A DNA stretch of 64,000 nucleotides from Lutraria lutraria (taxonomy: Eukaryota; Mollusca; Bivalvia; Venerida; Mactridae), in NCBI GenBank assembly GCA_964023205.1, contig OZ026837.1, forward strand, positions 8,536,088 through 8,600,087, read 5' to 3'. The notes below the pieces were generated by a model, which was not told where the DNA came from, made no database searches, and worked only from the letters and a program-made list of their open reading frames with translations. Positions within the stretch are counted from its first letter, which is position 1, and each line of letters begins with the position of its first letter. Positions 47,041 through 58,474 of the stretch are shown piece after piece. The translations under genes were made by a program, and so were the position numbers.

Positions 47041-48845
47041 CAAGAAAAAATCGGATTATAAAGTTTCTTCATTCAAAGTATCCAATTATCGACAAAATAT
47101 AACTATTGTGAAACATATTGAATAAAATTGGGATCAACAAATTTTCCAGGTAAAATGGTTTCTTGATTAGAAAAGTCCGAACTAGAGGGTTTGTCTGATA
47201 CAATTATGAAAAAAACCCAGAACGATTATTAAAATAGTGTCATTTTATGTTCTTCCTTTGCAAACAGTTCTCGTTTTGAAAGATCATTTGTTTATACTTG
47301 CGTGGAATTTGGGTTGTCCGAATGATGAATTTTAGTATTTGAATGGCGACTCTGAATACAAAACATTATTTAGATAAAGACAATTTTAGCACGTACGACT
47401 GTACAAATTGGCTCATAAAATTAGATCACAACAGTGATGTTCTATTTCTCTTGCTGTCATACAAATCACATATAAAAATACCTAACAACGAAGTTCTATA
47501 TAAAATTAGGATTTATATGACGATATGTAAGCTCCATTTCACCCACTCAAAATGATTTTGTAACATTAAGCGAGCGCTGTCCCGAGTTTAAACATGACAG
47601 TAATATAAGGTAATAAGATATTGTTTTATTAAACGTCTACTTCAATAACAAATACATATTCGATGGGGTTGTACATTGAATTTATATACTATTAAACGAA
47701 TAAAAACAAGTATTAACCCGAAAAATAAAGTAATAAAATGACCTAAGATATCGAGTCCTTGCATAGGCACACACCATACTCAATTATTACTTAACTTTAG
47801 TTTATGCCAATTTTTCTTAAAACAAAATGATACTCATTGAAACCCTAAGCGCCCCCTCGTATGTTATATCTATTTGGGAAAGTACATGTATTGTATATTT
47901 GCATCACCAATTATAGATGTGCCACTTTGAGATATCAGCATATTTCAGAATTTCAAATAATACACAAGAAATATCTCCACACTTTTTTCTTATTTTCCGA
48001 TGCCGGATAACTCCATGGCTGAACTACCCCTGAAAAGACAATTTTCTGATTTACAATACATGTATATACAATTGGCCAGTTTATTTTTGTCCTACGAGAG
48101 ATATTTTAAAAGGTCTGATAATATGTGCATGCTATAAAACACACTACTCAAAAGCAATCTTATTGATTATATTTTCGGTAGATCATAAAGAATTTTGTTT
48201 GAACATTATAGCATTGTAGAACAGATAGGTTTATGGATTTTCGTACGTTTCCAGTCTTATAGTTGTAATATGTATCTGTTTTGTTTATGTCGTGGTATAA
48301 ACTGCTTTGGTTATTTTTTAGCGCCAAGGTAGTGCATGTGTGGAAGGACGGACGCACGCGCACGTACGGAAGTAACGCGGACCGACGGATTCCTTTGAAT
48401 ATGCCATTTTCAAAGAATTCGTTATTATGTTACAATATACTTTAACAACTTTTAAGACAATTGGCTTAAAATGTTACATTCAATAACACTTGGGACAAAA
48501 CATAATTTTCAAGTCACGTAGCAACGTAATGAAATGTTGTGGAAATGCAGGGTGACGCGACAATATTAGCAACAGTAAACCCAGTGTCAATGGTGAATAA
48601 TAATCTGTATATTATCAAGTAAATGGACGATTACCTCGTCTCGTGTCTTCAACATCTTTTCCAAATCAGGATGATGGTAATACAGATGACGATAATACCA
48701 ATAAGTATTATTGGTAATGTATACACCAGATAATGTACTGCAAAAAATGAGCTGCCTAATTATAATGGATATGGGATCACATTATGTAAGTATGTATCGG
48801 GACAGAATCATAATGACATATATGAAATTAACAGAAACACATACA
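47041..48845. other. no recognised feature
   Basis: This is AT-rich sequence left of the first locus B fragment. The 70-codon frame at 47343 is unrecognised. Confidence 0.35.
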
Positions 48846-48914
48846 GTACACGAGTTGGGTCTATTTGAACAATGTCGCCAAGACAGCATTCAATGTTGTG
48901 ACATTCATCGATAT
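48846..48914 (-). pseudogene. locus B: decayed copy of the cbEGF exon at 88-201
   Basis: On the minus strand it still reads NIDECHNIEC but loses the EGF pattern afterwards. The acceptor CAG of the parent has become CCA, so the exon could not be recognised. It aligns with 130-201. The adjoining 48915-49143 aligns with the intron at 202-469. Confidence 0.65.
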
Positions 48915-49143
48915 TGGACAAATGAGATTATATATACAATTAATACATTTTAACTACTGCTGGTAACCAAATGTAACAGTTTATTATCATAATAATGTCG
49001 TGCTGGAGAATTTGTTCGATATTAAGTCAATTCTTTAAAACGTGGAAAGGAAATCATATGAGTTATGTTATGTTGAATGTAAGAATATGGAGAAGTAAGA
49101 GGATGTATTCTATAATTATTTATACAATATATAATATTCTGAC

Positions 49144-49180
49144 CTTCACAAATGAAACAATTGTCTAAGAGAACGGGCAT
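49144..49180 (-). pseudogene. locus B: 3' fragment of the cbEGF exon at 470-592
   Basis: It matches 470-506, including the donor G|GTCAG, and still encodes LLDNCFICEG. Sequence equivalent to 507-8570 of gene A is missing; at about 49,180 it joins directly to sequence homologous to the SINE head upstream of the exon at 8762. Confidence 0.65.
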
Positions 49181-49186
49181 AATTTT

Positions 49187-49232
49187 TATTAGTAGGCCAG
49201 CGCTCTACCATTAGATCACCGATCCACCCCAG
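49187..49232 (-). repeat. tRNA-derived SINE head within the duplicated segment
   Basis: On the minus strand it reads GGGTGGATCGGTGATCTAAT then GGTAGAGCGCTGGCC. This is the head also seen at 8575-8625 and 54978-55022. It was carried along with the EGF-exon duplication. Confidence 0.5.
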
Positions 49233-49417
49233 GTTTATTTGAAAGCATTATTTATCGTCAAATGCATATAGAAGACGTATCTTGTGCTATTGAACACATC
49301 TATACAGCTAACTGCAACAAAATGCGTTAATAATTCTTTGATAAACTTTTCAATGAACCTTTTTAATAAATCTTGTAACACCAGTTTCATTATGTTAAAA
49401 TATATGTATGTACATAC

Positions 49418-49497
49418 CAATACACGATCTCAGATCAGTGTCGAGAGTGTAACCAGTCTTACATGTGCAGTGATGAGAACCATCTGTGTTGACACAA
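49418..49497 (-). pseudogene. locus B: 3' part of a split cbEGF exon
   Basis: These 80 bases encode CVNTDGSHHC ... LRSCIG and end at an intact donor G|GTATGTAC. They continue the 43 bases at 51791-51833. The two parts add to 123 bp, the length of the paralogous exon at 8762-8884, with no base lost or gained. Each half keeps the EGF cysteines. Confidence 0.8.
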
Positions 49498-51790
49498 TGG
49501 CCCTTTCCCATAAATAGGTTACTTCCCTTAGTAAATCGACGGTGATGTCCCCTGATAAGGAATAATTCTACTTCCGGGGACTACGCACTACATTGATGAT
49601 AATGGCGGACTACTGAGAAATTCTCAGTGCGTTAAAGAAATGCGTTTTACTTACTTGCAAAACTGATAATTAACGTAAATTAATTACACACTTGGAACGG
49701 TTATTTAAGGTCGATATTAGCAATGTGTATGATGAAGAAAACATGAAATTTCGAAGTATATACATATATGCTAGTGGCGAGAGTTGAAACTGCTTACATT
49801 TACAAACTGTTGATGGTGAAATTTTGAAACGTAAATGTTATAGTACGTGATGATGTCTCAGTGGCACAGTCTCACTGGTACCAGAACTCCGAACATAATT
49901 ATATACAATTATTTTGCTGACAAATTGCACATGTATTCAAAACACCAAGTCCAGTCATATATGAAAAGGGCCATACTCAGCGTCTGTCTATATATGATTT
50001 GTGGTTTCATTAAATACGTTCACTAACATCCAGTACACATACATCAATATAATATTGTCACATTTTTGTTCCAGTTCACCACTTAAATTACAAAAAATAA
50101 AATAAAAATCATCTGTGATGTGTTTTTGAAGCTATAATATATCTATCATAATTTCACCTCCATCTTTTCGAATATACATCTATCACTTACACAGGTATCA
50201 ATAAACCTACGTTCGTATGATATTGTGAAACTACTTGTATTAAATCTAGGACCGTTATACCTGGCATTATTATATATATACACACATACAATTAATCATT
50301 ACAACAGCCTGGCTACCCTTATTATATAAAAAATCTTTACGGTTCCAAAAACGACTATGTCTTCAAAATACAAAATATTTATTCATTTACTGTTCGATAA
50401 TGCTACCGTCTCGAACCGCTCTTTCATAGAACCAAATATTTCCCTTTCGAAATTACTATATGTCCCCAACTAAGCAATATGGTCAGTTTCTGCAGAATAA
50501 ACACGTAATAATGTGTTGTTTTGTGGTCCCATAAACCAATCAACAATAAAAGTATCAACTGAAACACTGATTGTTAATCGTTAACGTTGACTCCTCACCG
50601 GAGTGCACTAATTAGCGCTACACGTGGCAAACATACCATAAAGATCGTCTGCGATAAGATTAGTTGATGTTATTGTGGTATGACTATGCATATACTGACC
50701 CATAATTATCAATAACATTAAAATACAATATATTTTATGTCATAAATCGACGATTTACACCTCTAAACAACCTTGTATTCATTATTAAGAATTGTGACTA
50801 AAAAAAACCCTTATTTATTTAATTGTTCATTACTGAAGAAATATTAAACATGAAACTACGTGGCATACTTACATTATAAAATTTAATGTAAACAATTAGT
50901 AGAAATTATGTAGTCAACAATTTTCATCTTTATTTAGCACTTTGTATGTACTGACTGTCATGGGTTTGGTATTCACAGAAACCCAAATTAGTAAAATCAA
51001 GATACAATAAAATATAAATTTTAACATACTTCGACATCCTAAGGTTTACACATCATTGAATATTAATTTCCTAAACAAAAAAAATATTGAGCAATAGTTA
51101 TTAGTTATTTTAAAGCGTTTAAAAGCAGTAAATCTATAGTTGAAAGATGGTGTGTGTAACTAATGTGTTCAACACCTTTAAAATATTTACTTACAAGTAC
51201 TTACTTTTTATAGGTATTAATATATCATTTAATTGTTAAACTTAATCATGCACTCATTTTATTATTTGTGTTTGCTTATATTCGTGTAGATCTACAGACA
51301 ATTTTAGATTATTATGACATAATCTAATGTCGGGGTATATGTACGTCAATGATTAACTTTTTACAAATCCAGAGACACAATAATAATTATGTTGAATGTT
51401 ACGAATTTAAAAACATTCATTTAATTGCTGCATTTTGAAAGTCTAAATATAATCTGACTCATTATATTTTATTTGCCAAGATATCGCTAGTTGTCTGTGT
51501 ATGTACCAATTTTCAGTTTCGTTTTAAATGAATAATAACAATTTTCATCGGATTTTGTGTATTAAATCACATGCATGCAAAACATAAATTAGTGGTTTAT
51601 AACATAATGTGTGAAAAAACTTAATTATTGACTCAATACTATCAGGTTGACTTAACAGTATTGACTTTTCCTATATGTGTTCTGCTTGGCGAATTAAGAT
51701 ATAGTCCTCGGAAGTAGAAAATATTTTAGCGCATGCGCACTGCCGACAATAACGACAATCTTCCAAGGGAGACTACCTAGGAAAGGGCCA
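49498..51790. mobile_element. 2.3 kb TIR element inserted in a cbEGF exon, no target duplication
   Basis: The left end is TGGCCCTTTCCCATAAATAG, followed by an imperfect extension to TCCCTT. The right end read inward is TGGCCCTTTCCTAGGTAGTC, with a small deletion compared with the copy ending at 35,151. The insertion lies between CAA and TTG of the exon and made no duplication. No transposase is encoded, so it is non-autonomous. From memory, the Spy group of DNA transposons has TIRs, no duplication and an AAA/TTT target; this fits but is untested. Confidence 0.8.
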
Positions 51791-51833
51791 TTGTTTTGAC
51801 AACCATGACTATCTGCTGAACATTCGTTAATGT
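51791..51833 (-). pseudogene. locus B: 5' part of the split cbEGF exon
   Basis: It begins after acceptor ATTCAG and encodes the calcium-binding start DINECSADSHGCQNN. It is interrupted at 51,791 by the TIR element. The intron next to it (51834-52150) aligns with 8885-9190. Confidence 0.8.
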
Positions 51834-52150
51834 CTGAATTCAGATAAAAAGGATATTTTAATCAACTCCACAAAGCGTTTACAAAAGAATTCATACTGGC
51901 AAATTTTCGATACGGGCCTATCTTCAGCTAAACTAGTTTAGGCGTTCAAGTGTTACTCCTTCAACTCCAAGGGTTAACATGTTCAATGTGTTTCTTTTAT
52001 CAACATCGTTTGATAATGAGATTCAAACGTAGGGTAAAAATTACGGGTCATACGGTGGTAATTATTCAACATTAAATCTTAATTCTCCTGCGCGTGTATT
52101 TAAACGCATTCATATCATTAAATGAAATATATGTCAGCATTATAGTCTTT

Positions 52151-52696
52151 TATATCCTGTTTCTACATTGATTTTAGACCTAATAAAGCAGTGACTGGAT
52201 AAACTTAGCTTTATCCTGTCACTAGATCACATGGTCTGCTTTATTTTGTCACATTGTATTCCTACGCGCCGTAGTCCGCTCGTTATACAACAAAGTTTGC
52301 TTTTTATATTACAAAATGAGACAATGATATATAAATAAAGCATTAATGCTATTTTGAGTATTAAATATTAAACCTTTAAATGCGTTATTTCCATTTCAAA
52401 GGATGTAAAGCTCCGTGTGATGTCATTAGTGACGTCAAAAACGAAAAGACATAAGTGTACGTTACGTCACAAATAATTTGGCGAAAAAGAACGGATTTCA
52501 GCAAAAAATGTAGTGGTGTACTAAACTTAATAAGTATAGCAGGATAAATGGAATACATGGTTGGTGTCGGAGATGGAGAAGGTTTATCCGGTTCGGTACG
52601 AAAGCGAATCTTGGCTCGCTAAAGCTCGCCAAGATACGCTTTCTCACTCACCGGATAAACCTTCTCCATCTCCGGCACCAACCATGTATTCTCTAT
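52151..52696. mobile_element. insert ending in a 69-bp hairpin
   Basis: Relative to the paralogous segments at about 53,765 and 60,998, this copy has about 540 extra bases, flanked by ATAG-like sequence. The insert starts TTTTATATCCTGTTTCTACA, a start also seen inverted at 32950-32992. It ends with a near-perfect palindrome at 52551-52691. It resembles no superfamily that I can name. Confidence 0.5.
52551..52691. repeat. 69-bp near-perfect inverted repeat with 4-nt loop
   Basis: The left arm is 52551-52619 and the right arm is 52624-52691, with loop TAAA. The arms share GAATACATGGTTGGTG, CGGAGATGGAGAAGGTTTAT and GAAAGCG, with about eight mismatches and one indel. RNA or single-stranded DNA from it would form a long stem. 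Confidence 0.8.
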
Positions 52697-53328
52697 ATAG
52701 TTGTGCGTAGGTTATATATTAAAGCTTTCTCTGTTTATTTATACCTCCATTTAAGCACATGTATATTTTTTCCGTTAAACAGTGACAGAAATACTTCTGA
52801 TTATTATGACATGAATTAGGCCACCAGTAAAGGTTTTCATTGAAACATCCAGACTCAAAATGTTATAGCGATTTTGATGCTTTCAATGCAGGTTTGTAAT
52901 GTAAACAACGAATGCTTAACTACCTGACCAGTGTTTAATTTTTAGAATGCGTAATCTCAAACCAACATTTGTTTAAGGATGACTTTCGAAAATACAACCG
53001 CCGTTATTTACATTCTTCTGTACAATCGATACTTTATGTTAGATATGTGACTGCCTCAAACAATTCTTTAATAATAACCTCATTAAAAAAAATGCGCTAG
53101 ATAAATCTACGTGCGAAAAGCAACACGTCTGGAAAAGGTAAACGTTGAAATTGACAGTTTGTCGATCATTTTACCACATTTTCTGGACTGGATTTTGGAT
53201 GGAATTCCCTTAACAACTTAATGCTTTTATCAAGTCCAAAGCTTTATATAATTTATATTCAAATCACGTTGTAGCAGTATGGTATATAGTACGTACACCA
53301 GTTTCATTATTTATATACATGTACATAC

Positions 53329-53454
53329 CAATACACGATCTCAGGTCAGTGTCGAGAGTGTAGCCATTGTCACATGTGCAGTTGAATGAATCATCTGTGT
53401 TGACGACACAATTGTGTTGACAACCATGAGTATCTGTTGTACATTCGTTAATTT
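53329..53454 (-). CDS. locus B: intact cbEGF exon
   Basis: A 42-codon module begins EINECTTDTHGC and has six cysteines. One codon more than its paralogues (CVVNTDDSFNC) adds a residue between the third cysteine and the hydroxylation Asn. The acceptor is TTTCAG and the donor is ATTG|GTATGTAC, both phase 1. It could join in phase to the EGF exon at 61474-61572, 8 kb upstream. Its downstream partner is split by a transposon, so whether locus B makes a protein is doubtful. Confidence 0.78.
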
Positions 53455-54977
53455 CTGAAATCAGATATGTAATTCATATTTTACCAACTGCTCAAAGCCT
53501 TATGACAGAAATCCTTTAGACACATTTTTAATACGGGCATATTTTCAAATGTTACTTCTTTAGGCCTCCAAGTGTTACTCCTTCGACTCCAAGGGTAAAC
53601 ATTTTCTGTGTGATTTTATATCATCATCGTTTGATAAAGAGAGTCAAACATAATTTACATAATTTTTACACAATTACAACAAAATTACGGTTCATACGGA
53701 TGTAGTAAATCAACGTTAAATCTTCAATACTTCATTTGATTAAATGAAATATGTTAATATCATAGTGTTACAGTTGTAAGTAGGATATATGATAAAGCTT
53801 TTTTTACTGCTTTTTATACCTCCAATGAAACACTTGTATATTTTTCCATTAGATTAAATAAGGACATATATTTCAATATTATTTACAATTGCTGAAGTGC
53901 TAAATTTAATGTTTATGATTTCAACGAATCATGGTGGTGTTTTATAAACAACATTCATATTATACACCCTGTCACCTCGGATATTGAGAACGATTTTACT
54001 GCAGCATCAATTCCTCCGTAATGGTTATTATATCTCTTATTACTATTGTTGCGCTTAGATAAAACGATGGTATAAGACCATCTGCGAATGGTTTCTGTAA
54101 AATAATTTCCTTTTATTATTCCTCACTCCCGTTTCCAACGTAAAGTCGCCTACACCTGAGCGAGCATTAATGCTTAATTACACACTGTATTAACACATGC
54201 GCATAAATAATGCTCGTACAGTTCAAACAGATCTTCGGTTATTAAATAATTTCCATTTATTTGACGAGTTGTTCATAATAAAATATGCTCTAGATTGTAA
54301 ATTATACTTGAAAAAACTTTTCGCGCAGACAATTCTTGATAACACCCTCTCAGAAATGTGATATTTATATACTATTTCAATACAGCAATACATACCAAAT
54401 TCCATCAACATATTTTAATTTTTCTGTTACCAAAGCAACCACAATTTTGACTAAGGAGAAAAAAGAACCAGAAACTTTCTAGGTAAATAGAAATTCCGGG
54501 TGCATGACCCCGGACCTTCCTAGAGTGATCCTGGGACTGGACCTCCCTCGAGTGCCCTGACTTAAATTTGTTTCTGGCTACGCCACTGTGTATACATGTA
54601 TGTATGCCTCATTGGTGTAAGTATAATCCTGTCATTATCAGCAACATCATTACTCAGTAATTTGTGAACTTTAACACATATGCTGCCTGACAAAGGGAAT
54701 ATAAAAAGCCGAATTGATTATTACTTTATTTATCTTAATACATATTCTTACAGATGTACAGGCGCGAACATGACAAAAAATATTTCGGTTCTATTTTTAG
54801 AAAGGAAAACCTACGGAATTCCGCAGCAACACCGTCTAAAGACATCTTTTAAATTAAGGGATTTCTTGACTAAAATATTTCGTGCATTCATAAACACCAC
54901 TTATCTTATAATAAGATGTTTTCTTAGCTTAGCTAGTTTTGGCCGAGTTTAAGATAATAATTAAGATGCTTTATAAA
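53455..54977 (-). other. locus B intron sequence
   Basis: 53455-53770 aligns with 8885-9190 and 51834-52150. 53765-53855 aligns with 52697-52780. About 54,480-54,600 has GC-richer sequence ending CTGGCTACGCCACTG, which looks like a worn dispersed repeat. Nothing coding is supported. Confidence 0.5.
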
Positions 54978-55210
54978 TACGGTCCCAGAGCTTTGCCATT
55001 AGATCGCCGATCAACCCCTGTTTTATTTGAAAGCATTATTTATCATATGTTACATAAATATTATAGTATTTGCTTAGCAGACGTATCTTGTGCTATTGAA
55101 AACATTCACACAGATAACCGAAGTAAAATGGGTTAATTATTCATAAAATTGACTTTTCAAAGAATGTTTTGAACACATCTTGTAACACCAGTTTCACAAT
55201 ATACAGTATA
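54978..55210 (-). repeat. third copy of the SINE-head segment, without the EGF exon
   Basis: It aligns with 49187-49400: the SINE head, then GAAAGCATTATTTATC, ACGTATCTTGTGCTATTGAA and TTGTAACACCAGTTTCA. The EGF exon that follows at 49418 is missing here. Confidence 0.55.
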
Positions 55211-55919
55211 TGTAACTCGTTGAGTGATTCTTTGAATGCCTTTTTTAGATCCGATATATTATGATATTTTTCGTTTCTCTAATCTTTACTGTACTTTTCG
55301 TTCTTGTTGTCATGCCTTTATTGGTACCAGTCAGTCCGTGTTTTGAGTGACCAGTCAGTCGTAAAAGAAGCCCGGTCTCGATGTTATATCGAGAATTTTG
55401 TTTATTGACAAAAAAAGACTCTTAAGAGCGCCGTCAGTATTGAACACTGTTGAAGAAAGCTCACTGGTGTTGCGTAATCGATTTGGGAGAAGCTGGTATT
55501 ATTTAAAAAGTATTCATTTTTTTCTCATCTTTCTCTAACAACTTGATTTGACCTAAATGTTTCTTTTAAGTGATAAAAAATGTCAGAATATTTAAAAGTA
55601 TGTTTTTTACCGTAACTACAAAGCTTTGGAAATGTTTATTGTATATTTAACAGCTTGTCCCCAAAAGGTTAGGCTACGCTCTCTTTATAGGTTCGTTTCT
55701 AAACCTTACTACCCCTAATCCACGGAAGTCCCGAAAACTGTTTCGAAGACTGTTTACACTCATCTAAAGATCAGTTTTTATACATACAATGGTCAAATTA
55801 AAAAATCAACGACATTTGTTTTTTCTGTACTTCAGACAAGCCTGTATGTCGGAGAAACTGTAGTTACAATGACCAAACCATGCAAATATGCATGGCCTTT
55901 TTAACCATGAATTTTATTA
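55211..55919. other. no recognised feature
   Basis: This is AT-rich sequence with short internal repeats of ACCAGTCAGTC near 55,330-55,360. Confidence 0.35.
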
Positions 55920-56042
55920 CCCAGAGTTGTCGTTCGTCTAAACTGGTCCCAGTTCCATGTTGCGGTGAGGTTTGTTCACACAAGTCAACGGGAACCAGTT
56001 TACTCGTATGGGAGACATAACGTACGATAACTCTGAGATTGA
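55920..56042. repeat. fold-back element with conserved core (copy 2)
   Basis: Arms AACTGGTCCCAGTT and AACGGGAACCAGTT (55941-56000) pair with two mismatches. Outer arms CAGAGTTGTCGTTCG and CGTACGATAACTCTG extend the stem. The reverse complement of the core matches 35540-35601, including the loop motifs GTTGACTTGT and GCAACAT, although the outer arms differ. Confidence 0.6.
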
Positions 56043-56349
56043 ACCGGTATTCGACCGTCAAGTTACAACAACATAGGGTAAGAGACTTTTTAACAATATT
56101 GATCGTTTTGAAAACAAGTGTTTTCAATAGAAAACCATGCCATTGTATTGATTACAAGTATTTCTCCACGATTGTCAGATTCTCATAATTTATCAATGAA
56201 GTGAGAATGAATTCGGATACTGCAATTTCGGATAAATTTTCATATCAAACGTCTGTTTCGTTATTTCTTCGACTCGGAAACAAAACTGTATGTAAACATT
56301 TTTCATTGGAATGCCCATCTGTCATTCAACAGTTAATTTTCATTTCAGA

Positions 56350-56539
56350 AAGATTACCACTGGAAAGACTGTAGAAAGAATGGCCAGTTTCAATGGGTAG
56401 AACCAGTCCACTGTCCAGATCATACCTACAGTAGCGCTTGAGTTAAACTACTAGCAAAGAGAGATACAGAAAAGAAAAGTATCTCCTTGAACCACACCAC
56501 AACAGCCAAAAGGTCAATGATCAGCCATGCTAGATTTGC
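56350..56539 (+). ncRNA. possible exon of a spliced, probably non-coding transcript
   Basis: The 190 bp segment is bounded by a strong acceptor (TTTTCATTTCAG) and a strong donor (GCT|GTAAGTAT). The best frame is open for only 30 codons (KDYHWKDCRKNGQFQW...) before a stop; the others close sooner. It could be a last coding exon or part of a long non-coding RNA. The next acceptor downstream is at 57,105. Confidence 0.3.
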
Positions 56540-57104
56540 TGTAAGTATAGTAATATTATTGAAACAATATTTTGACAATCAGTGACCTGTCCATCTAGCT
56601 CATTCGATCATAGTGCCACAGGCTTGTTTACAAATCGTAAGTTGTTCAAGCACTGGCAGGTTCGACACTGACAATTTTTTTCACCCAGCTCTGTTTCAAT
56701 AGTGTCAGTTGTAGGTTACTAACAACCTAAACAAGGAGTTGGCATGTACTGACAAAATAATTTACGGCTAATTATTGTGAATGTCATATTTAAATACCTT
56801 TGTTAGTTGTCAATTTGACAGTTAGTAAACCTGACATACTGTAATGTTAGTGACTGACCAAGTGAGGTAGACTGTTAGACTGTTAACTAAGAGTCAAACT
56901 CAATTCGTTTCTTAAAGAGACAATGCTAATATGTTCAGTCTTTGAATTAGTGGTTTGCCCCCTGCCCGAAAAGGATTTTTGTCCTTCTATAAGTCGTTTG
57001 TGGGACAACCTAGTTTTAGAGAGTTTCCTTCATGAAGTATATAGTCGGGTCACTTGCACCAAACATTAATTCAAAGACTGTATGTTTGTTTTTCTGTTAT
57101 TTCA

Positions 57105-57460
57105 GTGTCCTCCGGTGTCAGTGAATCTGCCAGTAAAATTATGACATCACCATTAAGGGAAGATCCTTATAGAACTGTTGTATGATACAGAACCATCAGA
57201 ATGTTGTAATATTAAAAGTCAGATTTCACCAGTTCATGTAATTTCAAATGGTGTGACATACTTGAAAACCTGTTTTTTAATGGAACAAAAAGTTAAAATC
57301 ACACACTTTAGATGCAAAATGATAATTGTAAATAAAACAAAAGTCTTTATAAAATTAGTTTTCATGAAGTCATCTTTTCATTGTCTTTTGTGAGTGATGC
57401 AAACTTAAATTTCAACCATATTTTATCATAGTAAAGTTGTATTTGGAAAAATAAATAGCC
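57105..57460 (+). ncRNA. possible terminal exon of the same transcript
   Basis: A pyrimidine-rich acceptor (TTTTTCTGTTATTTCAG) precedes 57,105. AATAAA signals occur near 57,334, 57,452 and 57,465. No long frame crosses it. The right end is a guess at the last signal. Confidence 0.25.
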
Positions 57461-58474
57461 AATAAAAAGATAGGGTTGTATGCCTAGCACTTATTAGTAA
57501 GTCAATGCCAGGAATCGGGCTACATTCAGCTAATTATGCTATTTTGCTATATTGCTAAAGCTTTGGTGGATAACTGACCAGCTGTGTCAGTGTTCTATAT
57601 AAATATATATTAACATTGTATCTGTACTGTTCCATGTGTATTTTTGAATTAGATCTTATTTAATGCATATTTTTTAAACATTGTAAACATGCCATCATTC
57701 CTCCACAAGATGCAAGCAGTTACTATTTTTGTACCAATTTTCGATAATCTACTAATAACTTAATCTATTGATTTACTTCACCTGTTTTGTTGCATAGAAA
57801 TACATTTTTTCAAAAACAAATTTCTGTTAACTTGTTGTTAATACTTGTTGTTTTCTTCTTTTTTATGCCCCTATCGAAGATGTGGGAGAATATTATTGAT
57901 TTGCATGTGTCGGTTGGTTTGTGTGTATAATGTCTGTTTGTCGGTAGGTTGACCAAAGTTTTCGTTCATTAACTCAAGACGGCAAAACAGTTTCCATACA
58001 TACGGTTGGGCATAAAGTCTTCAACCTGTAAGCTTTACATCAGTCTGCCCTGTATACATAGTTCCCACATCTACATTATTTACCTCCGTGGGCGGCTATC
58101 TTCAGTAGCAAATTTGACAAGCATTGGTAGAACATTTTTGTTTTTATGATTCTAGATACACAGGATATTCATAATTATGTGACAATGTTATTTCCTTTAA
58201 GCTGATGTGCTTATGGTTTTTACAACTTCATGATTAAGTTATCTTATAAATTGAGTTGTTTAATAGCTACCTCTCTGATTCTCTTCTATTAAGCACATCA
58301 GAAATTTGCCATCAAAGATGACTGCCAGGGGGGGGGGGTAAATATTGTAGATGTGGGAACTATGTATTGATTTGAGGTCATGAGGTCAAGTGACCTTTAA
58401 CATGAATGGCCATTTTGCTGCCATTGGATCATACATGTTTAACAAACTTCTGTTTTCATACATGCTTATGGTTT
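57461..58474. other. no gene; contains a G-run
   Basis: This sequence includes CCATCTTCG-type dispersed-repeat wording around 57,885-58,030 and a run of about eleven G at 58,328-58,338. Nothing coding is supported. Confidence 0.35.

Noticed and set aside
46779..47072. 97-codon hydrophobic protein on the minus strand
   Set aside because: It is a translation of the minisatellite.
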